Below are positions 23,256-34,106 of a DNA stretch of 64,000 nucleotides, in pieces (positions within the stretch are counted from its first letter, which is position 1; each line of letters begins with the position of its first letter). A program made the translations under genes and the position numbers. The DNA lies in the NCBI GenBank assembly GCA_022478985.1, contig JAKSZP010009470.1, positions 1 to 64,000 on the forward strand, given 5' to 3'. The notes below the pieces were generated by a model, which saw only the letters and a program-made list of their open reading frames with translations, was not told the DNA's origin and ran no database searches. This stretch comes from Massospora cicadina. Its lineage: Eukaryota > Entomophthoromycota > Entomophthoromycetes > Entomophthorales > Entomophthoraceae.

Positions 23256-23271
23256 GACCATCTAGTATTAA
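23256..23271 (+). mobile_element. 16-nt micro-insertion (retroposon 3' end) with 17-bp TSD
   Basis: The insert gaccatctagtattaa lies between two copies of aaaatatttacaaacct (23239-23255 and 23272-23288). The same CCATCTAGTANTAAAA end occurs in two other micro-insertions at 25745 and 26426. It is read as the extreme 3' end of a non-LTR retroposon. Confidence 0.75.
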
Positions 23272-23520
23272 AAAATATTTACAAACCTAATCACTTAAAA
23301 TATTTAACATCTGGTTTTATAAAGTAACTAGTGGAGTTACATGGCATTTCTCAGGTTTTGTTTTGAGCTTGCACTAACATAGCTAAAGGCTGTGCCATCA
23401 CTACGTCAAGGCACTTGGACTAACAGCTTTGCTGTTGCCCTCATGGCTGGTGAGCTGGTTATCCCAGATCTACTTGATAAAACTCTAACACTGACAGACT
23501 AAAATGACATTGAGTCTGAT

Positions 23521-23820
23521 TTCTTTCTGTTTGATTTCAGATGAGCAATTTGTTTAATTGTTTAATATATTCACCAATTCTCACCCACTTGCCCAAATAG
23601 AATGAACCTATTAGACTTGATGGTTTCACATGTCAGTCAGTAAGTCAGTGTTAGTGTTTTATTAAGCAGATTGCTTTTTGTTTGGTTTTGGGTGAGCAAT
23701 TTGATAAATTACTCAACATATTTGCCCATTCTCACCCATTTTTCCAGATAGATTAAAACTATAAGACTTGATGGTTTAAGGTGTAAGCCTGTCTGTCAAT
23801 GTTGTGTTTTATTAAGTAAG
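23521..23820. repeat. 150-bp tandem duplication
   Basis: Two units (23521-23670 and 23671-23820) share GAGCAATTTG, CATTCTCACCCA, AGACTTGATGGTTT and TTTTATTAAG in register at a 150-bp period. Identity is moderate. Confidence 0.75.
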
Positions 23821-24087
23821 TAGATATATATTATAAAATATTAAAATTTGTAATCTAAAACAAGTATATTTTTTTCTCCCACACTAAAACCTACCGCACA
23901 AAACCTGGGTTTTATATGCCTTTTGAGTGTTGAGTTCTCAAGTAGGTGGGGTTTTTGAAATTTACTTTTTATCCAAATATTTATATAAAAAACTATAAAT
24001 CAATATATAAAAGACATATTAAAAAACTTTTTTCTCCACTCGCTGTGGTGTCTGTATGCAATAAAATCTTGCAGTTGATTTTAAACT

Positions 24088-24835
24088 ACCTTCCAGACTA
24101 GCTAAAGCTTTGAAATTTAGTACAATTATGTATCTCTGATGACAATATGATAATCCATTTAAAATTCAAATTCTCATAGAAATTAAAAAGGTTTATATGT
24201 AATGAGTGAAAAAAAATATATGTTTTAATAGTAGTTGGTATATTGTTACAGCTGAGCAGTTTGATATTCAGTTGATTCAATAGTTTTGATGGTATATTAA
24301 AAGCAGTTGGTGGTTTTAGGCTGATTGTTAAGCTTGAGGTTTTTAGTAAGCAACTAGTGATTGGTTGATTTGATAAGTTAATTGTTTTAGTAAGTTGTTG
24401 GTAATTTCTGGTTGTTTTGATAAGTTTAGTTTAGTCTAATCAAGCAGTAGGTGATTGTTGATTTAATATGTTTATTCCATCAAAACAACTAAAAGCTAAT
24501 ACCACCAGCCACTTGACCAAAATCATTTAAATCTATTGAATCAACTGAATAATAACCAATCTTTGATCCAGAACTGATGCCAAATAAAATTAAAGCTTTA
24601 ATTCCACATTCATTTTATTAGAAACTGACTGATCCATGATCCAAAATCTGATGCTTCAACTCAGTAAAGCAATCTGCAATTCTAAACTGATGCAGAAGTG
24701 AAAGTGACATAAAGCTAAGATTCCACCAATTATTTTATTTAACTACCTTCTAAACTAGCTAGAGCTTTGAAATTTTAAATACTTATGTATTTCCATGGCA
24801 ATCCAATAATCCATAGAAAAATTATAAAACTATGC
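24088..24835. repeat. foldback fragment (FB2) between two 95-bp direct repeats
   Basis: Direct repeats (24088-24182 and 24741-24835) share ACCTTC, ACTAGCTARAGCTTTGAAATTT and ATAATCCAT. Between them, 24243-24480 carries 45-bp-type subrepeats like those of FB1 (GCTGAGCAGTTTGATATT, GGTTGATTTGATAAGTT), followed near 24480-24565 by inverted counterparts (CCATCAAAACAACTAAAAG, TTGAATCAACTGAATAATAACC). This is a smaller, rearranged relative of FB1. Confidence 0.6.
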
Positions 24836-25729
24836 AAAGTTTACAAAATAAAACGCTTTCCCAGCTTTTTTAGGTTTATAATATTATATTCTTATCTTTA
24901 AAATCACTTAAGCTAGGAATTTGAGATTTAATAAGGCATTTTTTAAAGGCACCTAATAAAAACCATATAGTAAGCTAGATGAAGTATCTATTCTATATCC
25001 AGGTGGTGAATGTGAAATTTCTAAACTTTGGGAAATTGCTGGTGCTTGTAACAGGATTACAATGCTAAAGCAGGCACAGGATGGTAATACTCTCAGCTGC
25101 TTTTGTAAGGTTTTGGGGTAACTAAAAAGCCACAAATAAATGTAAACTTTTTGGTAATTAAAATGATTATAATAATATCAATTTTGGTGTAGCAAAACAA
25201 GTGATGCTTTATTAAATTTAACATCCACCAATACTACTGATGCTTTGAGTCTAAAAGTGAGATACAAGAGAATTCATTATAGGCAGTGGGAAACTCAACT
25301 TTGATAAATGAAGATTTGGCCTATCAGGACTCTCAAAAGCCTCAGCCCCTTGATAGAGCAGAATTTTGGCGGATGGGTCAATAGTAGGGATAACAAAACC
25401 ATGTGGTAACAACCTGAGACATTTAATCCAATCTGTTTTGAACATATTGTCACCTCAGCTGATTACTGGGCTTCTTAGTAGGTGATCAGCTAGTAAAATA
25501 GTTTCACCCCAGAACCACTCCAGGTCTATAAAAAGGGGTAAACTTTTTTAGGTGCAAGCACTACATCTGAGGTAGTGCTTAGGTAAACTGCAGCATCAGT
25601 TTGCCTATTTTACTGAGGTTTAGTGTAACTTCTCTACCAATATCCAGAGTATTCAGCTGGGGTTTCAGAGTAAAAGTATTACCCTGATTTAAATGATTTT
25701 GGCAAGAGTTGAACTGAGTTTTTAGTAAT
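24836..25729. other. AT-rich non-coding DNA
   Basis: No gene supported. Short open frames on the minus strand have no recognisable features. Confidence 0.5.
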
Positions 25730-25744
25730 AAATAGATTATTCTC

Positions 25745-25764
25745 TTTACCATCTAGTACTAAAA
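25745..25764 (+). mobile_element. 20-nt micro-insertion with 15-bp TSD
   Basis: The insert tttaccatctagtactaaaa is flanked by perfect copies of aaatagattattctc (25730-25744 and 25765-25779). It shares the CCATCTAGTACTAAAA end of the other two micro-insertions. Confidence 0.78.
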
Positions 25765-25906
25765 AAATAGATTATTCTCCTCCAGCACATTCTTATCACT
25801 TAGTCTTACACCCAATTATTTAAAAATAAGTATTTTTATTGATAATGTTTCAACTAGCATGTTTTTATTTAAATGATTTGATAAGTTCAATAGGGTTGCT
25901 ATGCAA

Positions 25907-26520
25907 GGGTGGCTAGCTTAACAGGGTACATCCTGCTACCAAGCTGCAGGTTGGTCCAGATCAGGTTCAAAACCTATACTGGTTAGGACAAAATATCATT
26001 TTTTCACCTCCTATTTTATTGTTATTTTTATTTTAAAAAGATTGAACAAAGATATGATGATAAAGATAAAAAATAGGGTGGTTGCCTATTGGGTGAAACC
26101 TGTTATTACTCAGGTGTAGGTTTGGTTTGTAATAGGTTTGAAACCTATACTGGCTAAGACAAAACATTATTTCCTTTTCCCCCCTATTTTATATCAAAAA
26201 TTGAATAAAGATATGGATAAAAATAAAAATGAAAAAAGTTGGTCACCTAGCAGTGCAAAACCTGTTACCACTCTGATGCAGGTTTAGTTTGTAACAGGTT
26301 TGAAATATATACTATCTTGGAGAGAGCATTTTTTACTCCTATCCCCTCTTTATATTATCATGTTTTATAAAGATTGAATAAATATAAAGATATTAAAATA
26401 AAGGAAGATAAGGTGGTTGCCTATTCCCCTCAGGTTGGGACCATCTAGTACTAAAAAAAGGTGGTTGCCTATTGGAGTAGTTCCTGCCACCATTAAATAT
26501 TTACTTTAAATTTTTTCCTT
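25907..26520 (+). repeat. tandem array of tRNA-like SINE units (about 3.6 units)
   Basis: Units start near 25907, 26077, 26237 and 26411 (period 160-174 bp). Each opens GGGTGGYTRSCT... (A-box-like), then a B-box-like GGTTYRAAACCTATACTGG (26237 unit degenerate), an Fe-less body and an A-rich tail containing AAAGATTGAAYAAAGATAT. The head matches the solitary SINE at 3441-3574. The fourth unit is interrupted by a 32-nt micro-insertion and then ends. Confidence 0.72.
26426..26457 (+). mobile_element. 32-nt micro-insertion with 16-bp TSD
   Basis: An insert starting cccctcaggttgggaccatc and ending tagtactaaaaa is flanked by aaggtggttgcctatt (26410-26425 and 26458-26473). It is the longest of the three. 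Its CAGGTTGGGACC part resembles the SINE 3' tail CAGGTTGGCCCACC, which suggests a common 3'-end family. Confidence 0.8.
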
Positions 26521-26739
26521 CTGAGTGATTATGGTTATTTGGTTGACTTTATTGGTTAATGGGTTTGCTGGGTAGTTGATGGGTATCTATGATACAAACT
26601 TCAAAACAATCATTTAAATCATCTGATAAATTATAAACACCATAGCTAAGCATGAAAGTCTGGCCACTAGTATTTATATACAATGATTTTTATTTTTGTG
26701 TATAAATAGTATATTTTCAAAAGAATTATATAGATAGCA

Positions 26740-27130
26740 ATTTTTAAAAAAATAGGAAAAAAGAACCAACCTTGAAAAACGTGCTATATTTTTTGGGGGA
26801 AAAAGGGCTAGCTTCAATAGATTTTTTGGAAAAAAAGGACTGCCTTCAAAAAAGGTACTAAAAAGTATGAAATAATGGAGAAATTATAAATAAATAAAAC
26901 CTTTTTTGAAGTTGGTGCTGTATTCTAATCTGACTTATAGCATTTTGCTCACAAATACGAATTAAAGCTTATATTGAATTGGGTCCAAGTGAAAACTATA
27001 AGCAAATTTGAATATACAGCGCTGAGTATATATTATAGATGGCTATTATAACTCAGATTAAAAAATATAGTGCCAACTTCAAAATATTGAGTGGTCATAA
27101 TTTCTCGATCTTTTTATACCTTTTAAATCT
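26740..27130. repeat. foldback core copy (FB3)
   Basis: GAAGTTGGTGCTG near 26918 pairs with an inverted GTGCCAACTTC near 27050, enclosing about 150 bp. The enclosed part includes ATTGGGTCCAAGTG and TATACAGCGCTGAGTATATATTATA, the reverse complement of the FB1 centre (ATACTCAGCACTGTATA, CACTTGGACCCAAT near 4575-4625). FB3 is therefore a core of the FB1 family in opposite orientation. Confidence 0.65.
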
Positions 27131-27190
27131 ATTTTTAAAGGAGGTTTCGTTCATAAATTTTTGTTTATGGGTTTCAAGCCTACACCTTAA

Positions 27191-27468
27191 CCCCTTCAAC
27201 GATTAAAAAAATCCTCTGATTTTTGGCCCTTAAATTTGGCAAAAGTTTCTTAGCTGCCGTCTACATTTTTTGTTTTTATTTTGGTCCTTGCCCGTAACAC
27301 AAATATTTGATAAATTCTAAAATAAATGTATGTAAATCTCATTTTTTGGACTCATATATGCGCCTTTAGGGTTAATACCCCTCATTTTTTTGGACGCATA
27401 TATGCGTTTTTAGATTTACACAAACCCCTACTTTTTGGACGCATATATGCTTAAAATCATTGAAAGGG
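27191..27468. mobile_element. piggyBac-like MITE upstream of separase
   Basis: The 278-bp segment is bounded by TTAA on both sides (27187-27190 and 27469-27472). It has terminal inverted repeats CCCCTTCAACGATT and, on the other strand, CCCTTTCAATGATT. TTAA duplications with CCC-starting ends are typical of the piggyBac superfamily. It holds three direct repeats of TTTTTGGACGCATATATGC (near 27343, 27387 and 27432, about 45 bp apart), whose GCATATATGC is a palindrome. No transposase is encoded. It ends 226 bp before the separase ATG. Confidence 0.78.
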
Positions 27469-27698
27469 TTAAGTTGGAGTTTGGCAGTACCACTTACTCA
27501 GGTTAGCTAATTCGAATCGAATCATTTTTTTTAAATTAAAACCTTGGGGGTATCGAAATTTCTCGAACCGTTTGCAAGGAAAATTAAGATCCGGTTGTTG
27601 AGGTGGACCAGATTCTTGTAATCAAAAAAGTTCAACCCAACCTTCGCTTTAAACGATCTCAAGTAAGGAGAGGAGGGGGATAAGTCAAGATTAGGAGG

Positions 27699-30600
27699 AT
27701 GCGTGAGGTTTTGCTGAGTAAGCTTGAGCACCTCGAACAGCTCGGGCCAGAGTTTACATCGTTGGTAATTACGGCGTTTCAAGAGGTCATCGATTTGGAT
27801 ACGTTGAATGTTCAACCTACGGGTACCCAACTCAACCCAGGTCGGCGGAAGGTCCCACCCGTCAATCCAGGTTCCAAGGTTAAATTTGGGGTAAAACTTA
27901 CCCAAGCCAAGAAGAAGCTGGCCCCAAAGGTTCATAACCAGGCGGTGGACCTGCTGCTGGGGGTGACGCGGTTACTGGCGCGAAGGGTTGATACCGGTCC
28001 CCCGCCTCCGAACCTATCCGAGGCGGGGTTGGATTGCCTGGTGGACGTCGGTAGGTTATGTTTGCTCACCTTGTACCACTTGGAACCCATCCTGGCCCCA
28101 CCCGCGTTATCGCTCGACCAGCTGGCTTCAAATTTCGTGACGCAGCTGATTCAAATAAGGAGGGTAAGCGTATCTCAATTTTTAAAGCTGGTTTGCGTTT
28201 CCGACCTATTTATGGGCACCTTATATCTGTAGACTATAGTTTAACCCTCTTGTAAGGGCTTATTAAGCGGGTTCAATCCGGCTTAAGAGCAAGGTTGACT
28301 GGTAACTTGAGCCAACAAACCTGCCTGCGAGCGAGATTTTAAAGGTGGTAGCGTTGGGGCTATGTAGTTTTAAAGGTTACAAAGTTGGGGTTTTATTTTG
28401 AATCGCCGCTTAGAAGCGGTTAGTTCGGTTGCCTCGTTAAACGGTATTCCCATCCACTTATAACTGTGAAGCGGGGGTTGAAAAATCCGGTTGACGAACA
28501 GTCTTTAAGGGGTTGGGGTGAAATTGGCGGGCGGTAAAAGGTTTTTGATAATTGAGCTGTTGAATATCGAAGGCGGTATCAAATGGCTTTTATGCATCGT
28601 GCGGTGGGTTATAGTTTCGGGTTACGCCTCACCTTACCCATCGTCCCACCTTAAGCTGGGGGATTTTAAAAAGGGAGACCCAACCTAATTTTAAAACCCA
28701 GTTTGGTGAGGCGAAAGCCGAGTTACGGGTGACGCATTCGCGGATTCAACAGCACCTAAACAATTCCACACCCTGCCCCAAGCGGTACCGAGCTACGGCC
28801 GAGGCTTCGGACGAAGAACCCGAGGTGGTTGATATGGGTGAGCTAAACGCGGTGGGGTTTGGGTTTGAAGGGTTACCGCCACCCCACCCGAAGGACCGAA
28901 CCCTCCATCGACTCGTGCTCACCGTCCAAGCCAACCTTTTGCGGGCGTACGCCGAGACCGGGGAGGTTGAATTACTCAAGGTGGCCTTATTTGAAGTTTG
29001 GGTCGCTTACCGTCCGCTTAGGTTATAGCCGAGGCTTCCGGGGGACCCTTTGGGGGACCCTTGGCGACTTTGCGCCAGCTCGCGGGCGAGGCCGGGTTTA
29101 ACTTCCCCACCCTGTTTTGCCACTACTACTCCTACGCCGCCAACCGCCTAGCCCACTCAGGCAAGCCAATGTCTTATAAACTATTGAACTCGGCCTCTAG
29201 CCGGTGACGAGCCGTTGGCCCTGAAGCTTCACCTATGCTCGCTCGCCTCACTTACCCTTTCCAACCAATTTACCGTTGCCAACGGCCTGGAGATGTGCTA
29301 CAAGATCGCCTTCAGGCATGAGAGGGCGGATGCGGTGAGGGGCATGGATCTCGTTGACTTCTACCATGCGGGTTTTGAATTGGTTGTGAAGCCGGGCGGG
29401 AGGTTGGGGGAGATTACGCTCGACCTATGTAGCCCCCTGGCCCACTACCTTAAAGTTTCGGCAGTTCAAGATCTGCGAAATTTCAATGCCGCCCTTGACC
29501 GGGTGGCCGCCGTGTTTGATGCCATAGCCCAGCCGCTCTCACCCCTTGAGGCGGCGCTCGGCCGGTGGACTCTCGTCGCCTGTGCCGCCGGCGTCTTCCT
29601 AACCGTCTCAAAGGTACCGGCTAAAGGTGGGTTGACCTAATCCGGTGGCTAAACGGGTTAGGTGCCAAGTTGGAGCAGGCGTTTGGGGCCGCGACCTTGG
29701 AACTACGGGAGCGGTTAACATGCCTTGCGGACCCCATCCCGTTCGTTGAGAAGTTGAGCCAAGGCTTTAAGGTGTTTAACAGAGCTTGGTCGCAACTGAG
29801 TTTGCCTAAAGATTCTCCTCTCCCTAAGGCGCTGCTGGAGCCTCTTCTCAGTGGCGTTGCGGCGTTGCTTGGGTGGATTTGCACGAGCCCGTTAAACGCA
29901 GCTTCGGAGAGGTGGATGCACCTGGTTGGGCTTACATGCGAGCTGCTATCGGCTACGCGCGTGCCCCTTCTGGCGCATAATCCCGTGGCCTTTTGGGGGA
30001 TGTTTGAGGGATTCGGGGAGCAAGTTTATGAAGTGGGCTTCACCCGTGGCTGGGAGGTGCTTTCCAGCCTTGCATCCAACTGTGGTGGCCTCGTCACGTT
30101 GCGAGCCGACTACGCCTTGGCAGTAAAGTTCTTCGCGCTGTCGGCCAAGCTTCTGGAGCGCGCGGCTTCGCAGGGTACGCGCGAACACGATTCCCTCCGC
30201 CGCCAGCTTTCGTCGCGGTACTTGAACCTCGGTAAGGTGCAGTGGGCGAATGGAGATCTCCATGCGGCCAACCTTTCTATGGTGAGTGGCATCCGGTACG
30301 CCCAAAACGTTGAGGTGGGCGTCCCCCTGTCGCCCGATGAGATTGCCACCGATAATGAGAGCGAACGCCTCAAGGCGGTTGAACTTTATGCGAATTGGAA
30401 TCTGGCCGCCGCATCCAAGGAGCCCACGGACTACCCACCCCTAAGCCTGCAGGCGTTGCTGCTGAGCGGGCTGGCGTTGGCCGCAGTTACCGAGCGGGAG
30501 CTGCATCATCTGCAGCTTCGTCCCCTCCCGTGTACAGTGGCCGTGCGGCTCAGATTGGTTGACCAGCTCCTTGGCATCTATAAACCCGCGCTGCTGCATC

Positions 30601-33600
30601 CCCTGCCCCACGCGCGTGCCCTCCTTACCAAGGCCGACATCTTACTCGAGAAGCTTACCTTTGAGCGCGTGCTATCCGATGAGCCCTCACCCGACGCCAG
30701 GGTCGATCTGCGGCGCGTCGCGTTTGAGGCCCTGCAGCTCCTCACCCGACCCTCGGCGCCACCCATCGCGGGTGGCGCCCGTCTTTGGCATCAGCTGACC
30801 TCGAGGGCGCATCTCCTGCTAGGTACCATCGCCCACGCGTTGGATGACGATCCCCAAGACCATCTCTCCCAAGCGATCCATCATCTGGGCCTGGCGTACT
30901 CGGAATTCTCTCCCCCCACCGCGGATCTTCCATCTAAGCCGGGCCTACCGCTAGCCGAGGTGGGCTTCCAGCTCAGCCTTCGCCTCCAGGGCTTGCTGGC
31001 CCTCCGTGCCGACCCTGCCGGGAGGGCGGCGCTTTGCCAGGTGCAGTTGGCAATATGCGGGGCGCGCCCCTTCCCCAACTGCCTCGCCGACGTCGTTGAG
31101 GTGTACCTCACCCTGGCCCAGCTCTTCCAGAGCGGCGGCGACATCCCCAGCGCCGAACGGATCCTGACTTTGGTCAAAGGGCTTGTCGACAAGCCCCCGG
31201 CCAAGGTTGCCTTGGGCTGCCTATGGCGCCTTAGCTACGCCAAGTTCTTCTTGGACAAGGGCGAAGTGGCCAACGGCGAAAGCATCCTTAAACGGTTGGC
31301 GGCTCGCTCCGAGGAGCTCGTCAGAGTGGAGGGTGGGCAACGTCTCCTCGCCCTCGCATCCCAGGTGCACTCGCAATTCCTGCTGGTTCGTGGCGACCTC
31401 GACTCGGCGCTGGAAGCTTCCACCCAACTTCACCGCCTCAACGTCCGGGCGGCCTTCACCGCCCTCCTGCACCGGGGGGTGGCTCGGGCCGAGCTCGCTG
31501 GCCTCGACAACTTGGCGCTGCTGGGCCGCATCGGCCACTCCCAGGATTACCAACGGGTGGCCGACCTGCTCGCCGGCCTCGGGTCCTTCGGTCAGCTCTA
31601 CATGCATCGCGGTTCGCCCAAGGAGGCCGAGCTCATGTTCCAGCACGGGCTTCACCTCGCGCAGCATGCGCACGCGGTCAACTACGCCAACGAGTTTTAC
31701 GTGCGGCTGGCCGACCTGCAATGTCGCCGCCACCGGTGGTCTGAGAGCCAAGGTCTAGCTTCCGGCGTCCTCGTTAAAACTTCGCCCGGGGCGCAGGATG
31801 GCGGGATGGGGTCCTCAGCTTTGGAGAGTTGCGCGGCGGCGATCCAGTGCCAGGGGGACGTGTCCATGGGCCAGGGCGCGTTCCACCGGGCGTTGGAGCA
31901 TTACGAGCGGGCGGCGCGCCTGCTGAGCGTTTCGCTAAGCGATTCGGACCAGCTGCCCATCTTCTCGCCCAGCAGCGCCCGCCGCTTCTCGTTGTGGCGG
32001 CTGCAGGCCCGGATGGTCTGTGAGCTCGGGTGGTCGAAGGGCAAAACCAACCGCCTGGATGAGGCGGCGGCGTTGCTGGACCTTCTAGAGGACGTGCCCC
32101 TCCCCAGGGTCGAGCGCCACGTGTACCACCTTGTGGTGGCCAAGGTCGCCATCCTCGGCGCTCTCGACCTCGCCAAGGCGGATGAGCACTTTGGTCCCCT
32201 CCTCAACTCGGTTTGGTCGCTCCCCCGCGCCACCCGTCCCAACCCGGTTGGCGCCCCCGTGGGGAGCTCCGTGAGCGGCAAGTTTATCGGCAAGCATCTC
32301 TCCAAGGCCGCCAAGCACCTGCAGCTTGCCCTCGAAGATGCCACCCGGTTTGGCCTCGTCAAAGACCTTGCCGAGGTATGTACGCACCTTGGGATGCTGG
32401 CCTTCCTGGTGCCCCGCCTCAGCTTCCCCACCCCCCACCTCCCCACCGCCGGGCTTTCGGACTTTGCCGCCCGCCACCTGGAGATCTACAAGGCCATCTC
32501 GTACCGCCGGGAGCTGCGGGGGCTGCTGCCTCCCAAACTGGGGGTGGCTCCCCCGGCCAATGGGGCGTGGCCCCGGCTTGGCCTTCAACCGCCGCCGCGT
32601 GCGCCGCCGTACTGGAGCCACGTGTACCACAGCTGCGCCGGGGAGGATCCCTCCGAGCTAATCAACGCCGTGCTGGATCTTCTCCCCGAGCCTTGGGCCG
32701 TATGCTCCGTGAGCTTTAACCCCGAGACGGAGGACCTCTACTTCGCTCGGTTCCAGGCGGCTCAGAAGGAGCCCGTACTGCTACGACTACCCACCCGCCG
32801 CCAGTGGGGCGACGGCGACGAGCTTGACGACCTCTCCTTCTCCCAGGCCCTGGCCGAGCTCCGCAAGATCATCGACACCAGCACCGAGGTCACCAAGCGG
32901 GGTGCCGAGTGCACCAGCCCCGAGATGCGGAAAGCGTGGTGGGCCACCCGCGGCGAGCTCGACCTGAAGCTCGAGGAGCTCCTCGCCTTTATTGAGACGG
33001 CCTGGTTGGGGGGCCTCAAGGGAGTCCTGGCCGTTGACGAGCACCCCGTCGCACCCCACCAAGTCACGCGCCTAGGCGGTGCCCTCGCCGAGCTGCTTAG
33101 AAGGTTTATCCCCGAGCTCAAAGGCGTCGCGTTCGAACTTGACGAGACGGTCCTGCAGGTTGCTCTCAGGGCTGGCGTCATGAAGCGCGCCGAGGTCGAG
33201 GACCTGGTGCTCTTCCTCTTGGACTCGCTTGACTATAACGCCCCGGATGCGTTGGATCCTTTGGTCGATGCCGCGTGCTCACTTCTGACGGAATTGGCGG
33301 GGCCGGCGCCAACGGGTTCAACCTTTGAGGACGCCGCCCACCTCGTCCTTATCCTCGACAAGCACACCCACTTCTTCCCCTGGGAGTGCCTGCCGATGCT
33401 GCTCGGCCGATCGGTATCCCGGCTCCCATCGCTTCACTTCCTACGCAACATCCTTGTTGGGCAGCGCCTCGCCCCGACCCGCCTGTTTGGGGGCGGCGGC
33501 CATGTGGTGGACGAGGATAGCGCCTACTACGTCCTCAACCCCGATAAAGATCTGGTGTCGACCCAGCTGACCTTTCAGGACAGGTTCATCAAGTACACCC

Positions 33601-34106
33601 CGTGGGAGGGGCGCATCGGCTCCCCACCCGACCCCGACCAGCTCGAAACGGCGCTGGCGAACAAGGATCTCTACATGTAAGGGTTAACCTTGGTTCGGAC
33701 TAATGTCAGCTACGTCGGCCACGGGAGCGGGGCCAAGTATCTCCGCAACCGCCGCATCAAGTCACTCGAACGGTGTAGCGTCGCCCTCCTTCTCGGGTGT
33801 AGCTCGGGGGCGCTGCGGCCGGATGGGGATTTCGACCCCTCGGGGGACGTGGTGAGCTACCTCATGGCCGGGAGCCCCGCCATCCTCGCCAACCTCTGGG
33901 ACGTGACCGACAAGGACCTTGACCGGTTCACGCTAAGCCTATTTGAGGGGTGGGGGCTGAGAGCCTTCGCGCCTAAGGGCGACGCGAGCGTGGCCCACGC
34001 CTCGCTGACGCAAGCGGTGGCCAGGGCGCGGGCCTCCTGCGTCCTGCGTTACCTGGTGGGGGCCGCCCCCATCGTGTACGGGATCCCCTGCTACCTCCGG
34101 CGGTAG
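27699..34106 (+). CDS. ESP1: separase (cysteine protease, peptidase family C50)
   Basis: Separase cleaves the Scc1/Rad21 subunit of cohesin at anaphase onset and is held inactive by securin. Proposed exons: 27699-28163, 28702-28980, 29022-29160, 29201-29626, 29662-33676 and 33710-34106, giving 1,906 aa. The ATG is the first after an in-frame TAA at 27681. The N-terminal 1,400 residues are helical and Ala/Leu-rich, as in the family's superhelical domain. The protease domain (about 1450-1906) contains LRLPTRRQ, KAWWATRGELD, FFPWECLPML and SRLPSLHFLRN. The last splice joins DLY to IYVGHGSG and places the catalytic His at 1779 (33720-33722). The catalytic Cys is at 1805 in LLLGCSSG (33798-33800), 26 residues later as in human separase. 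WDVTDKDLDRF and GAAPIVYGIP complete the core. The gene is GC-rich unlike its surroundings, and its long exon is intact, so it is probably functional. The exon 2/3 boundary is the least certain. Confidence 0.93.
28164..28701 (+). other. separase intron 1 (538 nt)
   Basis: Donor GTAAGC after CAAATAAGGAGG. The acceptor is CCCAG with a CTAAT branch site near 28684. Both exon sides are in phase 0, joining QIRR to FGEAKAELR. It is far longer than the other introns of the gene. A hidden small exon cannot be excluded. Confidence 0.75.
28981..29021 (+). other. separase intron 2 (41 nt; alternative 26 nt)
   Basis: A frame change between 28980 and 29022 requires an intron of length 2 modulo 3. GTGGCC...CTTAG (41 nt) fits, as does a 26-nt intron from the GTTTGG at 28996 with the same acceptor. 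CTTAC near 29006 could be the branch site. A one-base indel is the other explanation. Confidence 0.5.
29161..29200 (+). other. separase intron 3 (40 nt, GC-AG)
   Basis: The frame must change here, and no GT-AG pair of the right length joins the two frames. CTCAG|GCAAGCC...CTCTAG gives 40 nt with the canonical GC-donor sequence AG|GCAAG. It joins NRLAHS to AGDEPLALKL. Confidence 0.55.
29627..29661 (+). other. separase intron 4 (35 nt)
   Basis: GTGGGTTGACC...GGGTTAG with CTAAT and CTAAAC branch-site candidates. It is a phase 1 intron joining VPAK to GAKLEQAFG. The alternative donor GTACCG upstream gives the wrong phase. Confidence 0.7.
33677..33709 (+). other. separase intron 5 (33 nt)
   Basis: GTAAGGGTTAACC...CTAATGTCAG. 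The CTAAT branch site is only about six bases from the acceptor. Removing it restores LYIYVGHGSG, the conserved catalytic-His segment, so this intron is well supported. Confidence 0.88.

Noticed and set aside
31221..31751. Long antisense open frames inside separase (also 31901-32630 and 32762-33181, minus strand)
   Set aside because: These are shadows caused by the GC-rich codon use of the 4-kb separase exon. They have no motifs, and the sense frame is fully explained by separase.
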